Shown here one piece after another: positions 36,495 to 45,125 of a DNA stretch of 64,000 nucleotides. Positions within the stretch are counted from its first letter, which is position 1. The number at the start of each line of letters is the position of its first letter. The translations under genes were made by a program, and so were the position numbers. The stretch is from Isoptericola dokdonensis DS-3 (GTDB taxonomy: Bacteria; Actinomycetota; Actinomycetes; Actinomycetales; Cellulomonadaceae), in contig NZ_CP014209.1 of NCBI RefSeq assembly GCF_001636295.1, positions 1,798,001 through 1,862,000 on the forward strand. Reading direction: 5' to 3'. The notes beneath the pieces were generated by a model. That model saw only the letters and a list, made by a program, of their open reading frames with translations, did no database searches and was not told the DNA's origin.

Positions 36495-37106
36495 ATGGCC
36501 TCGGCGCGACGCACCCGGATGAGTCCCGACGAGCGTCGCCAGCAGCTGCTTTCCCTGGGGGTGGCCGCGTTGGCGGACGGCCCGCTGGAGGCGGTGACGG
36601 TCGAGGAGCTCGCCGCGCAGGCGGGGGTGTCCCCCGGCCTGGTGCACTACTACTTCGGCAACCGGCAGGGCCTGCACTCGGCGATCGTGCGCACCGCGCG
36701 GGACGCGATGCTGCACGCCACCGAGCCGCGGCCGGACCTGCCGCCGCAGGAGCGGCTGCGCGACACCCTGGACCGGTTCGTGGTGTTCGTGCGCGACCAC
36801 CACGCGACGTTCTACTCGCTGGTGCGGGGCGCGGCGAGCGGTGACGAGCAGGTCCGCACGACCATCCAGCAGGCCCGTGACGTCCTCGCCCGGCACCTGC
36901 ACGACGTCCTCGCCGGGCTGGGCACGTCCCCCGGGCCGCTCCTCGACGTCGCGATCCACTCCTGGATCTCGTTCGCGGAGCAGGCGCTCATCGAGGCCGC
37001 GACCGACCCCGCCGTCCCCGCGGACGACCTGGCGGCGTTCCTCGAGCGCAGCGCCCTCGGTGTGGCCGCGGCGCTGCGCCCCACGGAAGGGCCGCACGCC
37101 GGCTGA
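36495..37106 (+). CDS. TetR/AcrR family transcriptional regulator
   Basis: A 203-residue repressor-type protein. The N-terminal helix-turn-helix is plain (TVEELAAQAGVSPGLVHYYFGNRQGLHSAIV, about residues 36-66). The ligand-binding half is helical and resembles the BetI-like C-terminal type, with a conserved Phe-Tyr-Ser block. Ligand and targets cannot be read. It lies alone between menF and the Imm5-like gene. Confidence 0.88.
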   Translation: MASARRTRMSPDERRQQLLSLGVAALADGPLEAVTVEELAAQAGVSPGLVHYYFGNRQGLHSAIVRTARDAMLHATEPRPDLPPQERLRDTLDRFVVFVRDHHATFYSLVRGAASGDEQVRTTIQQARDVLARHLHDVLAGLGTSPGPLLDVAIHSWISFAEQALIEAATDPAVPADDLAAFLERSALGVAAALRPTEGPHAG

Positions 37107-37118
37107 ACCGCACCGCGC

Positions 37119-37180
37119 CTGAGCCGCGCCACGACTGAGGCGCACCCGGCTGAGCCGCACCACGACTGAGCCGCTCGGGG
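37119..37180 (+). repeat. 31-bp imperfect direct repeat after tetR
   Basis: Two adjacent 31-bp units (37119-37149 and 37150-37180) share 26 positions, with CTGAGCCGC and CACGACTGAG conserved. A weaker start, CTGAACCGCACCGCG, lies just before. No palindrome or gene is apparent. Confidence 0.4.
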
Positions 37181-37224
37181 CGCGCCGTCCGCCGCGAGGC
37201 CCTGGCGACGAGCCCCGCGCCGGG

Positions 37225-37917
37225 TCAGCCGTCGGAGGCGGGCGGCGTCGTCGGGCGCCGGGCCACCACGGCGGGCGGCAGCGAGGGGTCGAGGAGCGGG
37301 CTCGCCGGGTCCCACGCGTGCGGGACGGCCACCTCGAGGTACCACGTCCAGTAGCGCCGCCGGGCCTCGCGGTCCCCGACGACGCCCTCCCAGGTGGCCC
37401 CGCCGCTCGCGGCGAGGGAGCCGAGGAAGCACGCCTCCCAGTCGGACGGGTCGGACCGCAGCTCGCCGTCGCCCAGCGCGTCGAGGTCGGTGTCGTAGAG
37501 GGTCGTCGCCGCCGCGGCGGCGCAGGCGAGCAGCGTGTAGACGACGGTCGGGGCGACCGAGCCCGACCGCAGGAGGTCGTCGGCGTGCGCGACGGCCGTC
37601 TCGTACCGGGCCTCGAGCTCGTCGACGTCGTGCTCCCCGCGCATCGTCGCCGCCGTGGCGCGGAGCAGCGAGGCCGCCGCGGCACGCAGGTCCGGGTGCT
37701 CGTCGAGGTGGCCGAGGCCCCCGGACGCGCACGTCAGGGCCAGCTTGGCGCGGACGTACCGCGCGGCCTCGGGATGGATCTGACGCCCCAGCGTCTCGAC
37801 GACGCGGTGCAGACGGACGCGCGCGGCCGCGGGGAGCTCGCCGTCCCGGTCGATGCTGGTGGTGGCGTCCTCGATCCCCGTGGCCAGCGGGCCGGGCAGC
37901 GGCGTGGTGGAGGTCAC
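37225..37917 (-). CDS. Helical protein resembling Imm5-family immunity proteins
   Basis: A 230-residue, mostly alpha-helical soluble protein with no signal or membrane helix. The C-terminal pattern W-x-ACFLGSLAASGGATWEG, then REARRRYWTWYLEVAVPHAW, resembles Imm5-type immunity proteins of polymorphic toxin systems; this is pattern memory, not a search. No toxin gene is adjacent. The start chosen is the GTG at 37917, because a TACCCT hexamer lies 6 nt upstream; an ATG nine codons earlier overlaps that element. Confidence 0.5.
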   Translation of the reverse strand: MTSTTPLPGPLATGIEDATTSIDRDGELPAAARVRLHRVVETLGRQIHPEAARYVRAKLALTCASGGLGHLDEHPDLRAAAASLLRATAATMRGEHDVDELEARYETAVAHADDLLRSGSVAPTVVYTLLACAAAAATTLYDTDLDALGDGELRSDPSDWEACFLGSLAASGGATWEGVVGDREARRRYWTWYLEVAVPHAWDPASPLLDPSLPPAVVARRPTTPPASDG

Positions 37918-37923
37918 GGGGCG

Positions 37924-37929
37924 AGGGTA
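37924..37929 (-). promoter_or_regulatory. -10 element TACCCT, leaderless Imm5-like gene
   Basis: TACCCT on the minus strand ends 6 nt before the GTG at 37917, which supports that start. Confidence 0.45.
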
Positions 37930-37952
37930 GGGCGTGCCACCCACGGGCAGAC

Positions 37953-37988
37953 GTCCGGCCCGGACGCGCGAGGCGTGCCGGGCCGGAC
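37953..37988 (-). terminator. Terminator hairpin downstream of htrA
   Basis: A perfect 11-bp stem, GTCCGGCCCGG with CCGGGCCGGAC, and a 14-nt loop, 77 nt past the protease stop codon. Confidence 0.5.
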
Positions 37989-38064
37989 GGGACGCACCGG
38001 TCTGGCCGGTGCGGGACCGCGGCGACGGGACGGAGGGGGGAGGGGTGTCCCGTCGGCGCGGAGC

Positions 38065-39810
38065 TCAGTTGCCGAACAGCTCCTGGAGCCAGCCGGGGAT
38101 GTTGTCGGGCTGCGTGGAGTCGGAGGACCCGCCGTCGTCCTGACCCTGCTGACCCTGCTGACCCTGCTCCTGGCCGGGCCACGGCATCTCGCCGCTGCCG
38201 GAGCCGTCTTCGCCCTGCGACCCGTCCTGCGAGCCGGACGAGCCCTGGCCCGAGGCCGTGGCGTCCTCGCGCACGGCGAAGGTGACGTCGACGGTCTGGG
38301 TCTGGCCGTCCCGGACGTAGGTGACGGTGGCCTGCTCGCCGGCGGTGCGCTCCCGGACGTACGCGGTGAGCGACTCGGCGCCGTTCACCGGGTCGTCGTC
38401 GATGGCGACGACGACGTCCCCGGCCTGGAGGCCGGCGTCGGCGGCGGGCGACCCGGCTGTGACCTCGCCGACCTCGGCGCCGCGGCGGGTGACGCCGTCG
38501 GCGGTGGCGGACGCGTCACCGAGCGTGACCCCGAGGAACGCGTGCTCGGCGGTGCCGTCCTCGATGAGCTGCTGCGAGACGGTGGTCGCGAGGTTCGCGG
38601 GGATGGCGAAGCCGAGGCCGATCGAGCCGGACTGGCCCGACCCGTCGGACATGGTCGCGATCGAGGACGTGATGCCGATGACGCGGCCCTGGGCGTCGAA
38701 CAGCGGGCCGCCGGAGTTCCCGGGGTTGACCGCGGCGTCGATCTGGATCGCGTTGGTCACGACGACGTCGGAGCCGTCCTCGCCGGACGCGGCGACCGGT
38801 CGGTCGAGCGCCGAGACGATGCCGGTCGTGGCGGTGTTCGCCAGGCCGAGCGGGTTGCCGACGGCCAGGACGGAGTCGCCGACCTGGACGGCGTCGGAGT
38901 CGCCGACGGTGGCGGGCTGGAGGTCGTCGGGCGCGTCGACGAGCTGCACGACGGCGAGGTCGGTCGTCGGGTCGGTGCCGACGATGGTCGCCTCGAACAG
39001 GCGGCCGTCGCTGAGGGTGACCTGCACGGAACCGTCGGCGGCACCGGCGACGACGTGGTTGTTGGTGACGACGTGACCGGCGTCGTCGATGATGACGCCG
39101 GAGCCCTCGGAGCCGCCCGCCTGGCTGGAGACCTGGATCGCGACGACGGACGGCGCGACGGCGGCCGTGACGGCCTGCCAGTCGGGGTTCTGGTCGGTCG
39201 AGCTCGCGACGGGTGCGGCCTCGGTCTGCTCGGGGGCGCCGACCTCGGCGAGGGACGAGGCGGGGGCGTCGTCGTCGAGGACCGTGAGGAGCCCCGCGGT
39301 GGCACCGCTCGCGAGGACGGCGGCGCCGGCCGCCGCGGCGACGACGGGCACCCAGCGCGACTTCTGCCTGGGCGCGGGGGCGGGCTGCGGCGTCGGGGCG
39401 TGCTGCTGACCGGTGGCGTAGCCGTAGCCCTGCGGCGCGCCCGCGGGCGTCCCGTAGGGGGCGTAGGGCTGCGGCCGGGAGCCGCTGTGCGGGGCGGCCG
39501 GGTGGGAACCCTGCTGGGCGGTCGGGTGGGAAGTCTGCTGCGCGGCCTGGTGGGAAGTCTGCTGCGCGGCCTGGTAGGCGCCGTGCGGTGCGGCGGGGTG
39601 CGCGAACTGCGCCTCGCGCTGCTGCGGCGGCTGCGGGACGGGGTTGTCCTGGTGCGGGGCCGGCTGCGGCTGCTGCACCGGCGGCTGCTGCGCGGTCGGC
39701 GGCGCGGGCCGCTCGACGGGCAGCGGCTGGGTGTGCTGCTCCGCGGGGTGCTGCTCGGGGCCCGACGGGGACTGCGACGGCTGCGACGCGGGGGTGTTGT
39801 CGGTGCTCAT
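38065..39810 (-). CDS. HtrA/DegP-like membrane-anchored serine protease with PDZ domain
   Basis: A 581-residue protease. A cytoplasmic N-terminus of about 145 residues, rich in Pro, Gln and His, leads to one membrane helix (about 152-175). A trypsin-like domain follows with the triad in TNNHVVAG, DPTTDLAVVQL and NPGNSGGPLFD, then a PDZ domain (about 440-530) and a Gln/Gly/Ser-rich end. It should degrade or refold damaged proteins outside the membrane, like MarP/PepD/HtrA relatives. The ATG follows GAGGAGAGGG. The N-terminal tail contains a 24-bp tandem repeat. Confidence 0.92.
   Translation of the reverse strand: MSTDNTPASQPSQSPSGPEQHPAEQHTQPLPVERPAPPTAQQPPVQQPQPAPHQDNPVPQPPQQREAQFAHPAAPHGAYQAAQQTSHQAAQQTSHPTAQQGSHPAAPHSGSRPQPYAPYGTPAGAPQGYGYATGQQHAPTPQPAPAPRQKSRWVPVVAAAAGAAVLASGATAGLLTVLDDDAPASSLAEVGAPEQTEAAPVASSTDQNPDWQAVTAAVAPSVVAIQVSSQAGGSEGSGVIIDDAGHVVTNNHVVAGAADGSVQVTLSDGRLFEATIVGTDPTTDLAVVQLVDAPDDLQPATVGDSDAVQVGDSVLAVGNPLGLANTATTGIVSALDRPVAASGEDGSDVVVTNAIQIDAAVNPGNSGGPLFDAQGRVIGITSSIATMSDGSGQSGSIGLGFAIPANLATTVSQQLIEDGTAEHAFLGVTLGDASATADGVTRRGAEVGEVTAGSPAADAGLQAGDVVVAIDDDPVNGAESLTAYVRERTAGEQATVTYVRDGQTQTVDVTFAVREDATASGQGSSGSQDGSQGEDGSGSGEMPWPGQEQGQQGQQGQDDGGSSDSTQPDNIPGWLQELFGN
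39501..39572 (-). repeat. 24-bp in-frame tandem repeat in htrA
   Basis: Three consecutive 24-bp units (39501, 39525, 39549) begin GGTGGGAA; the last two are identical. They encode an eight-residue Gln/His/Ala-rich motif three times in the cytoplasmic tail. A length-variable low-complexity tract. Confidence 0.6.
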
Positions 39811-41054
39811 GGGGTGCCCTCTCCTCGAAGTTCTTCCCCTAGTGGACGCCCCGATCCTTGGGCGCCCCTTGGGCGAACCTGAGAGTTCCCTGTCAATCTG
39901 CGTCGACGCAGGTCAGGGCGTCGTGAGTTCCGCCACCAGGGCGTGGTCGTCGCCCGGTGCGGCGATCCGCGGCCGTCGGTCTCGTTCGTGAGCACCCACA
40001 GGCGGCCATCGGGGGCGACGACGGCGTCCCGCAGGCGCCCGTGCTCCCCCGCCCAGTGCTCCTGCGACGTCGTCGGGTCGGCGACGGGTACGGTGCGCAG
40101 CACCTCGCCGCGCAGGTTCGCCAGGAACAGGGTGCCGCCGGCGTGCGCGAGGCCGCTCGGGCTGGCGTCCGACGGGCTCCACTGCTGCACCGGGTCGACG
40201 TACCCGTCCTCCCCCGCGATCCCCTCGACGTCGGGCCAGCCGTAGTTGGCGCCCGGCTCGATCACGTTGAGCTCGTCCCACGTGTTCTGGCCGAACTCGG
40301 TGGCGAACATCGTGCCGTCGTCCGCCCAGGCGATCCCCTGCGGGTTGCGGTGTCCGAGGCTGTACACCGGCGACCCGGGGAACGGGTTGTCGGCGGGGAC
40401 CTCCCCGTCGAGGGTGAGTCGCAGGATCTTGCCGGCGAGCACGTCGAGGTCCTGCGCGGCAGCCGGGTCCCCGGCGTCGCCGAGGGTCACGTACAGCATC
40501 CCGTCGGGCCCGAGGGCGAGCCGTCCGCCGTCGTGGTTCGACGCCGCCGGGAGCCCGTCGAGGAGGGTCGTCGGCTCCCCCAGCGTCAACGACCCGGGCT
40601 CCCCGGCGACGTCGTAGCGCTGGACCCGGTTGCCGTCCGCGGCGGTCGAGTACACGTAGAGGCGGCCGTCGTCGTCCACGGCCAGCCCGAGCAGCCCGGC
40701 CTCCCCGACGGGCGTCACGCCCTCGACGACACCCACCTCGCGCGCCCCGCCGTCCTCGTCGAGCTCGAGGATGCGCGCGCTGTCCCGTTCGCTGACGAGC
40801 GGCACCCCGTCGCGGAACACCACCGACCACGGGGCGGCCAGGTCGGAGGCGAACGCCTCCGGCTCCCCGGCGAGGGTCGGGGCCGCGGCGACCTCGGACG
40901 GGGCCGCCGAGGACGCGGGTTCCGACGTGGCCGAGGCCGACGGGTCCGGGCTCGGCGCGGCCGGGCTCGGGGCCGACGGCACGTCCTGTGTGCACCCGGC
41001 GAGCAGCACGACGGCGAGCGCCGCGGCGGGGGCGGTCACGACGTGCCTGGTCAT
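39807..41054 (-). CDS. PQQ-dependent sugar dehydrogenase-like lipoprotein, probable 3' frameshift
   Basis: A glucose/sorbosone-dehydrogenase-type six-bladed propeller on a lipoprotein. The lipobox is VVLLAGC, then a Ser/Pro-rich linker. Signature parts are LAAPWSVVFRDG, GGRLALGPDGMLYVTLGDAGD, YSLGHRNPQGIAW and NYGWPDVEG. As read the frame gives 415 residues and runs to an ATGA overlap with htrA. However, the family end, of the type GRGSP-x-PGDDHALVAELTTP, appears one frame away and stops at 39913. One base seems to be missing near 39955-39960. The shifted version would have about 380 residues. Confidence 0.85.
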   Translation of the reverse strand: MTRHVVTAPAAALAVVLLAGCTQDVPSAPSPAAPSPDPSASATSEPASSAAPSEVAAAPTLAGEPEAFASDLAAPWSVVFRDGVPLVSERDSARILELDEDGGAREVGVVEGVTPVGEAGLLGLAVDDDGRLYVYSTAADGNRVQRYDVAGEPGSLTLGEPTTLLDGLPAASNHDGGRLALGPDGMLYVTLGDAGDPAAAQDLDVLAGKILRLTLDGEVPADNPFPGSPVYSLGHRNPQGIAWADDGTMFATEFGQNTWDELNVIEPGANYGWPDVEGIAGEDGYVDPVQQWSPSDASPSGLAHAGGTLFLANLRGEVLRTVPVADPTTSQEHWAGEHGRLRDAVVAPDGRLWVLTNETDGRGSPHRATTTPWWRNSRRPDLRRRRLTGNSQVRPRGAQGSGRPLGEELRGEGTP

Positions 41055-41059
41055 GGCCC

Positions 41060-42811
41060 TCACGACAGCGCCCCGGCCGCTGCCTGCACGACGCGGGCGG
41101 CGAGGTCCCGGGACTCGGCGAGCCGGTCCGCGCGGGGCACGCGCACCTCGACCACCCGGACGCCGTCCGCCGGCTCGGCCAGCACGGCGCGCAGCGTGGC
41201 GACGTCGGGAACGTGCCGGTGCGCGACGCCGTACCCGGCGCACAGGGCGGCGAGGTCGGCGCCGTGCGGGGTGCCGAAGACCCGCTCGAACGTGGCCGAG
41301 GCACCGTCGCCCGTCGCGGCGAGCGCCCCGTGCTCGAGGGTCGCGAAGATGGAGCCGCCGTCATCGTTGACGACGACGACGTCGAGGTCCGGCCGGGGTT
41401 CGGCGGGGCCGACGAGCAGGCCGCCGACGTCGTGGAGGAACGTGAGGTCGCCGACGAGCACGCGGGTGCGGCGCCCCGCGGCGAGGGCGACGCCCGCCGC
41501 GGTGGACAGGGTGCCGTCGATCCCGGCGAGGCCGCGGTTGGCGAGCACGGTGCCGGGCTCGCCGTCGAGGCCGAGCGAGAGCTCGACGTCGCGCACGGGG
41601 TTGGACGCGCCGACGACGAGCACGTCGTCGGGCCCGTTCGCGGCGAGGACGGCGCGGGCGACGGCGAGCGCGGCATGGGGGGCGTCGGCCAGCGTGCCGC
41701 GGGCGGCGTCGGTGGTGGTGCGCAGCACGGTGGCGGCCGCGGTGCCGGCGGCCTGCCAGCGGGCGAGGAACGTCCCGTCGGCGTCGTCGGGCGCGGGCCG
41801 GAACCACCGGTCGGCGAGGGCGTCGACGACGCGGGCGGCGTTGCGGGCGGCGTCGGGCCAGGGACCGCCGCCGGGCGCGACGACGGTGACCGCGACGTCG
41901 GTACGCGCGAGCAGCCGCTGCACGGGACGCGACAGCGTGGGGTGCCCGAGCACGACGACGTGCTCGACGTCGGCGGTCAGCGCATCCACGCCGAGCAGCA
42001 GCCGGTAGCCGGGGATCGCGTGGGTGCCGCCGCACGCCCCGGACGAGGGTTCGGCGAGCAGCGGCCAGCCGCGCGCCTCGGCGAGCCGCCGGGCGTCCGG
42101 GCCGGCGCCGTCGCCGGCGACGACGAGCGTGCGGGCCGGGTGGCCGGGCAGCAGCGGGTCGGCACCGGGTCCGGGCGCCGCAGGGACGACTTCGACGGGG
42201 TGCGGGCCCGGCGCCACTGCCCACGCGAGCGGTGCGGCGGGCTGCAGCGGGTCCCGGTAGGCGAGGTTCACGTGCACGGGGCCGGGGTGGCGGTCGCGGC
42301 GGCCGGTCGCGGCCGCGAGTGCGCGGCGGACCGTGCCGAGCAGGTCGCGGACCTCGCCGTCGCGCCCGTCGGGGGCGGGGACGTCGACGGCGGCACGGAC
42401 CGCCGCCCCGAAGATCCCCACCTGGTCGGTGGTCTGGGACGCGCCGGTGCCGCGCAGCTCGTGCGGGCGGTCGGCGGTCAGCACCACGAGGGGCACGCCC
42501 GTGTGGTGCGCCTCCAGGACGGCAGGGTGCAGGTTGGCCACGGCGGTGCCGGACGTCGTCGCCACCGCGACCGGGACGGCCGCGCCGGTCACCAGGGTGG
42601 CGCCGCGCGCGAGGCCCAGGGCGAGGAACCCGGCCGAGCGCTCGTCGATCCGCACGTGCAGGCGCAGCGCCCCGGCGTCGGCAGCCGCCGCGAGCGCGTA
42701 CGCGAGCGGCGCGGAGCGGGAACCGGGGGCGAGGACGACGTCGCGCACGCCGTGCGCGACCAGGTCGGCCACGAGCGCGCGGGCGGCCTCCACCGCGGGG
42801 ACGGCGCTCAT
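41060..42811 (-). CDS. menD: SEPHCHC synthase
   Basis: A 583-residue thiamine diphosphate enzyme (2-succinyl-5-enolpyruvyl-6-hydroxy-3-cyclohexene-1-carboxylate synthase). It joins isochorismate and 2-oxoglutarate. Conserved parts: DVVLAPGSRSAPLAYAL, the N-terminal Glu region RIDERSAGFLALGLA, ADRPHELRGTGASQTTDQ, and the ThDP/Mg site GDLTFLHDVGGLL to VVVVNDDGGSIF. The ATG overlaps the menC stop. Five nucleotides separate its stop from the sugar dehydrogenase ATG. Confidence 0.95.
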   Translation of the reverse strand: MSAVPAVEAARALVADLVAHGVRDVVLAPGSRSAPLAYALAAAADAGALRLHVRIDERSAGFLALGLARGATLVTGAAVPVAVATTSGTAVANLHPAVLEAHHTGVPLVVLTADRPHELRGTGASQTTDQVGIFGAAVRAAVDVPAPDGRDGEVRDLLGTVRRALAAATGRRDRHPGPVHVNLAYRDPLQPAAPLAWAVAPGPHPVEVVPAAPGPGADPLLPGHPARTLVVAGDGAGPDARRLAEARGWPLLAEPSSGACGGTHAIPGYRLLLGVDALTADVEHVVVLGHPTLSRPVQRLLARTDVAVTVVAPGGGPWPDAARNAARVVDALADRWFRPAPDDADGTFLARWQAAGTAAATVLRTTTDAARGTLADAPHAALAVARAVLAANGPDDVLVVGASNPVRDVELSLGLDGEPGTVLANRGLAGIDGTLSTAAGVALAAGRRTRVLVGDLTFLHDVGGLLVGPAEPRPDLDVVVVNDDGGSIFATLEHGALAATGDGASATFERVFGTPHGADLAALCAGYGVAHRHVPDVATLRAVLAEPADGVRVVEVRVPRADRLAESRDLAARVVQAAAGALS

Positions 42812-43815
42812 GCGGCGCGGCCGGTCTCGGCGAGCAGGGCCTCGAGCCGGTCGTGGCGGGCCAGCCAGCGCGCCTCGACGTCGGGCGGCGGCACGGCGGC
42901 GGCGAGCGCGGCGGCGTCGGGAGCGACCGGGCGCAGGGGCAGGGCGCCGTCCACGGGGAGCAGGGGCTCGGCGGTGACGTCGTGGACGAGCAGCTGGGAG
43001 GTCGCGAGACCGCACGCGTAGGGCAGCGCGGGCAGCGCGGCGGCGAGCGCCACCCCCGCGGCGAGCCCCACCGACGACTCCAGCGCGGACGACACGACGA
43101 CGGGCAGCCCGACCTGCTCGGCGAGGTCCAGGCAGGCGCGCACCCCGCCGAGCGGCTGCACCTTGAGCACCACGACGTCGGCGGCCTCCTCCCGCACGAC
43201 CCGCAGCGGGTCGGCGGCGCGGCGGATCGACTCGTCGGCGGCGACCGGCACGTCCACGCGGCGACGCACCGCCGCGAGCCCGGCGACGTCCGCGCAGGGC
43301 TGCTCCACGTACTCCAGCCCGCCGGACGCGGCGTCCAGGCGCGCGATGCGACGCACGGCGTCGTCGACGTCCCACGCACCGTTCGCGTCGATCCGGACCG
43401 CGGCGTCCGGCACCCCGGCCTCGACGAACGCGGCGCGCACGGCCTCCAGCCGTTCGACCTCCGCGTGCAGCGGTTCGAGGGTGCCGTCGGCGAGAAGTTG
43501 GGCGACCTTCACCTTGGCGGTGCGGCAGCCGCCCGAGGCCAGGACGATCTCGCGGGCCCGCTCGGGCCCGACGGCGGGGACGGTCACGTTGACGGGCACC
43601 CGGTCGCGCACGGCGGGCGGGAACCCGACGTCCGCCGCCTCCCGGGCCGCGCGCAGCCACGCGAGCGACTCGGCGTCGTCGTAGTCCCAGAACGGGCTCA
43701 GCTCGCCCCACCCGGCGTCACCGCGCAGGAGCACCCCGTCGCGGACGTCCAGCGCGCGGAACCGGGTGCGCAGGGGGGTCGACCAGACGAATCGTCTCTG
43801 CAGGGTGGCGGCCAC
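42808..43815 (-). CDS. menC: o-Succinylbenzoate synthase
   Basis: A 335-residue enolase-superfamily dehydratase. The catalytic Lys is in TAKVKVAQ, metal ligands are in RIDANGAWDVDDA, EYVEQPC and VAADES, and a second Lys is in VVLKVQPLGG. The start is the GTG at 43815; a TACGCT hexamer 7 nt upstream suggests a leaderless transcript. The stop overlaps the menD ATG, so menC and menD are co-translated. Confidence 0.93.
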   Translation of the reverse strand: MAATLQRRFVWSTPLRTRFRALDVRDGVLLRGDAGWGELSPFWDYDDAESLAWLRAAREAADVGFPPAVRDRVPVNVTVPAVGPERAREIVLASGGCRTAKVKVAQLLADGTLEPLHAEVERLEAVRAAFVEAGVPDAAVRIDANGAWDVDDAVRRIARLDAASGGLEYVEQPCADVAGLAAVRRRVDVPVAADESIRRAADPLRVVREEAADVVVLKVQPLGGVRACLDLAEQVGLPVVVSSALESSVGLAAGVALAAALPALPYACGLATSQLLVHDVTAEPLLPVDGALPLRPVAPDAAALAAAVPPPDVEARWLARHDRLEALLAETGRAA

Positions 43816-43822
43816 GTCCCTC

Positions 43823-43828
43823 AGCGTA
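43823..43828 (-). promoter_or_regulatory. -10 element TACGCT, leaderless menC
   Basis: TACGCT on the minus strand ends 7 nt before the GTG at 43815. Confidence 0.5.
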
Positions 43829-43879
43829 GGCGGCGCCGACCCGCGCCGGGTGCCGGGCGGGTGGGGGCGGGCCTCGCGG

Positions 43880-44038
43880 TCAGTCGGTGAACTCGGTCGG
43901 CATCGCGGGCGTGCGCGGGGCGGGCACCGTGGAGACCGGCACCGACTCGCGCAGGATCGCGGCGTCGTAGGCGATGAGCTCGTCGACGACCTCGTCCAGG
44001 TCCGTGACCTCGGGGCGGGGAGGGAACGTCGTGTCCAT
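43880..44038 (-). CDS. Small acidic protein, 52 residues
   Basis: A short protein starting MDTTFPPRPEVTDLDEVVDE, acidic, with a Pro/Thr-rich C-terminus and one predicted helix (about 11-30). It lies between menC and the divergent menB. Codon use matches its neighbours (third positions G/C). The ATG has GGAGG too close to be an ideal ribosome site. The function is unknown; real but uncertain. Confidence 0.45.
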   Translation of the reverse strand: MDTTFPPRPEVTDLDEVVDELIAYDAAILRESVPVSTVPAPRTPAMPTEFTD

Positions 44039-44110
44039 GCCTCCATGGTGCGCCTGCGATGTGCAGATCCCGGGGGCGACGCAGTGCCGTCGTGACCGGT
44101 CCGTGCGAAC

Positions 44111-44116
44111 TAGGCT
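44111..44116 (+). promoter_or_regulatory. -10 element TAGGCT, leaderless menB
   Basis: TAGGCT ends 7 nt before the menB GTG at 44124. The surrounding ACTAGGCTGG recurs before the gene at 49883. Confidence 0.55.
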
Positions 44117-44123
44117 GGCGCGC

Positions 44124-45110
44124 GTGAACGACACCGCGCTCCCCCACCAGGTCTCCGAGACGTTCGACCCGACCCGGTGGCGCACCGTCACCGGGTTCGA
44201 CGACCTCACGGACCTCACCTACCACCGGGGCGTCGAACGGTCGGTCGGCGCCGACGGGACGGAGCAGGTCCGCGACCTGCCCGTGGTGCGGGTCGCGTTC
44301 GACCGCCCCGAGGTGCGCAACGCGTTCCGCCCGCACACCGTGGACGAGCTGTACCGGGTGCTGGACCACGCCCGCATGACGTCCGACGTCGGCACGGTCC
44401 TGCTCACCGGCAACGGACCCTCCCCCAAGGACGGCGGCTGGGCGTTCTGCTCCGGCGGCGACCAGCGCATCCGCGGCCGCTCCGGCTACCAGTACACGTC
44501 GGCGCCCGACGGCGGCGGGGACGTGCACACCGCGGACGCCGTCGACCCTGCCCGCGCCGGGCGGCTGCACATCCTCGAGGTGCAGCGCCTCATCCGCACC
44601 ATGCCGAAGGTCGTGATCGCCGTCGTCGACGGGTGGGCGGCCGGCGGCGGGCACTCCCTGCACGTCGTGGCGGACCTGTCGATCGCGTGCCGCGAGCACG
44701 GGCGGTTCAAGCAGACGGACGCCGACGTGGGCTCGTTCGACGGCGGGTACGGCTCGGCCTACCTGGCGCGCCAGGTGGGGCAGAAGCGGGCCCGGGAGAT
44801 CTTCTTCCTCGCGCGGGAGTACTCCGCGGACGACGCCGAGCGCTGGGGCGGGGTCAACGAGGTCGCCGAGCACGACGACCTGGAGGCCCTCGGTCTGGAG
44901 TACGCCCTGACCATCGCCGGGAAGTCCCCACAGGCGGTGCGGATGCTGAAGTTCGCGTTCAACCTGGCGGACGACGGCCTCATGGGCCAGCAGGTGTTCG
45001 CCGGGGAGGCGACACGGCTGGCGTACATGACCGACGAGGCCGTCGAGGGCCGCGACGCGTTCCTCGGCAAGCGCGACCCGGACTGGTCGCGGTTCCCCTA
45101 CGCCTACTGA
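44124..45110 (+). CDS. menB: 1,4-Dihydroxy-2-naphthoyl-CoA synthase
   Basis: A 328-residue crotonase-fold enzyme that closes the second ring from o-succinylbenzoyl-CoA. The family marks are FCSGGDQRIRG, VVDGWAAGGGHSLHVVADLSIA and TDADVGSFDGGYGSAYLARQVG. The C-terminal FPYAY end is typical for MenB. The start is GTG with a leaderless-type -10. The N-terminal 40 residues are longer than in E. coli MenB, as is common in actinobacteria. Confidence 0.95.
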   Translation: MNDTALPHQVSETFDPTRWRTVTGFDDLTDLTYHRGVERSVGADGTEQVRDLPVVRVAFDRPEVRNAFRPHTVDELYRVLDHARMTSDVGTVLLTGNGPSPKDGGWAFCSGGDQRIRGRSGYQYTSAPDGGGDVHTADAVDPARAGRLHILEVQRLIRTMPKVVIAVVDGWAAGGGHSLHVVADLSIACREHGRFKQTDADVGSFDGGYGSAYLARQVGQKRAREIFFLAREYSADDAERWGGVNEVAEHDDLEALGLEYALTIAGKSPQAVRMLKFAFNLADDGLMGQQVFAGEATRLAYMTDEAVEGRDAFLGKRDPDWSRFPYAY

Positions 45111-45125
45111 CGGCGCGGACGGGAG

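Noticed and set aside
36812..38182. Long minus-strand frame spanning the tetR-Imm5 spacer
   Set aside because: It is a compositional shadow; TetR on the plus strand and the Imm5-like gene on the minus strand account for the coding signal.
43974..44123. Longer menB starting at 43974
   Set aside because: The added residues overlap the small divergent gene and match no MenB; the GTG at 44124 has a -10 element 7 nt upstream.
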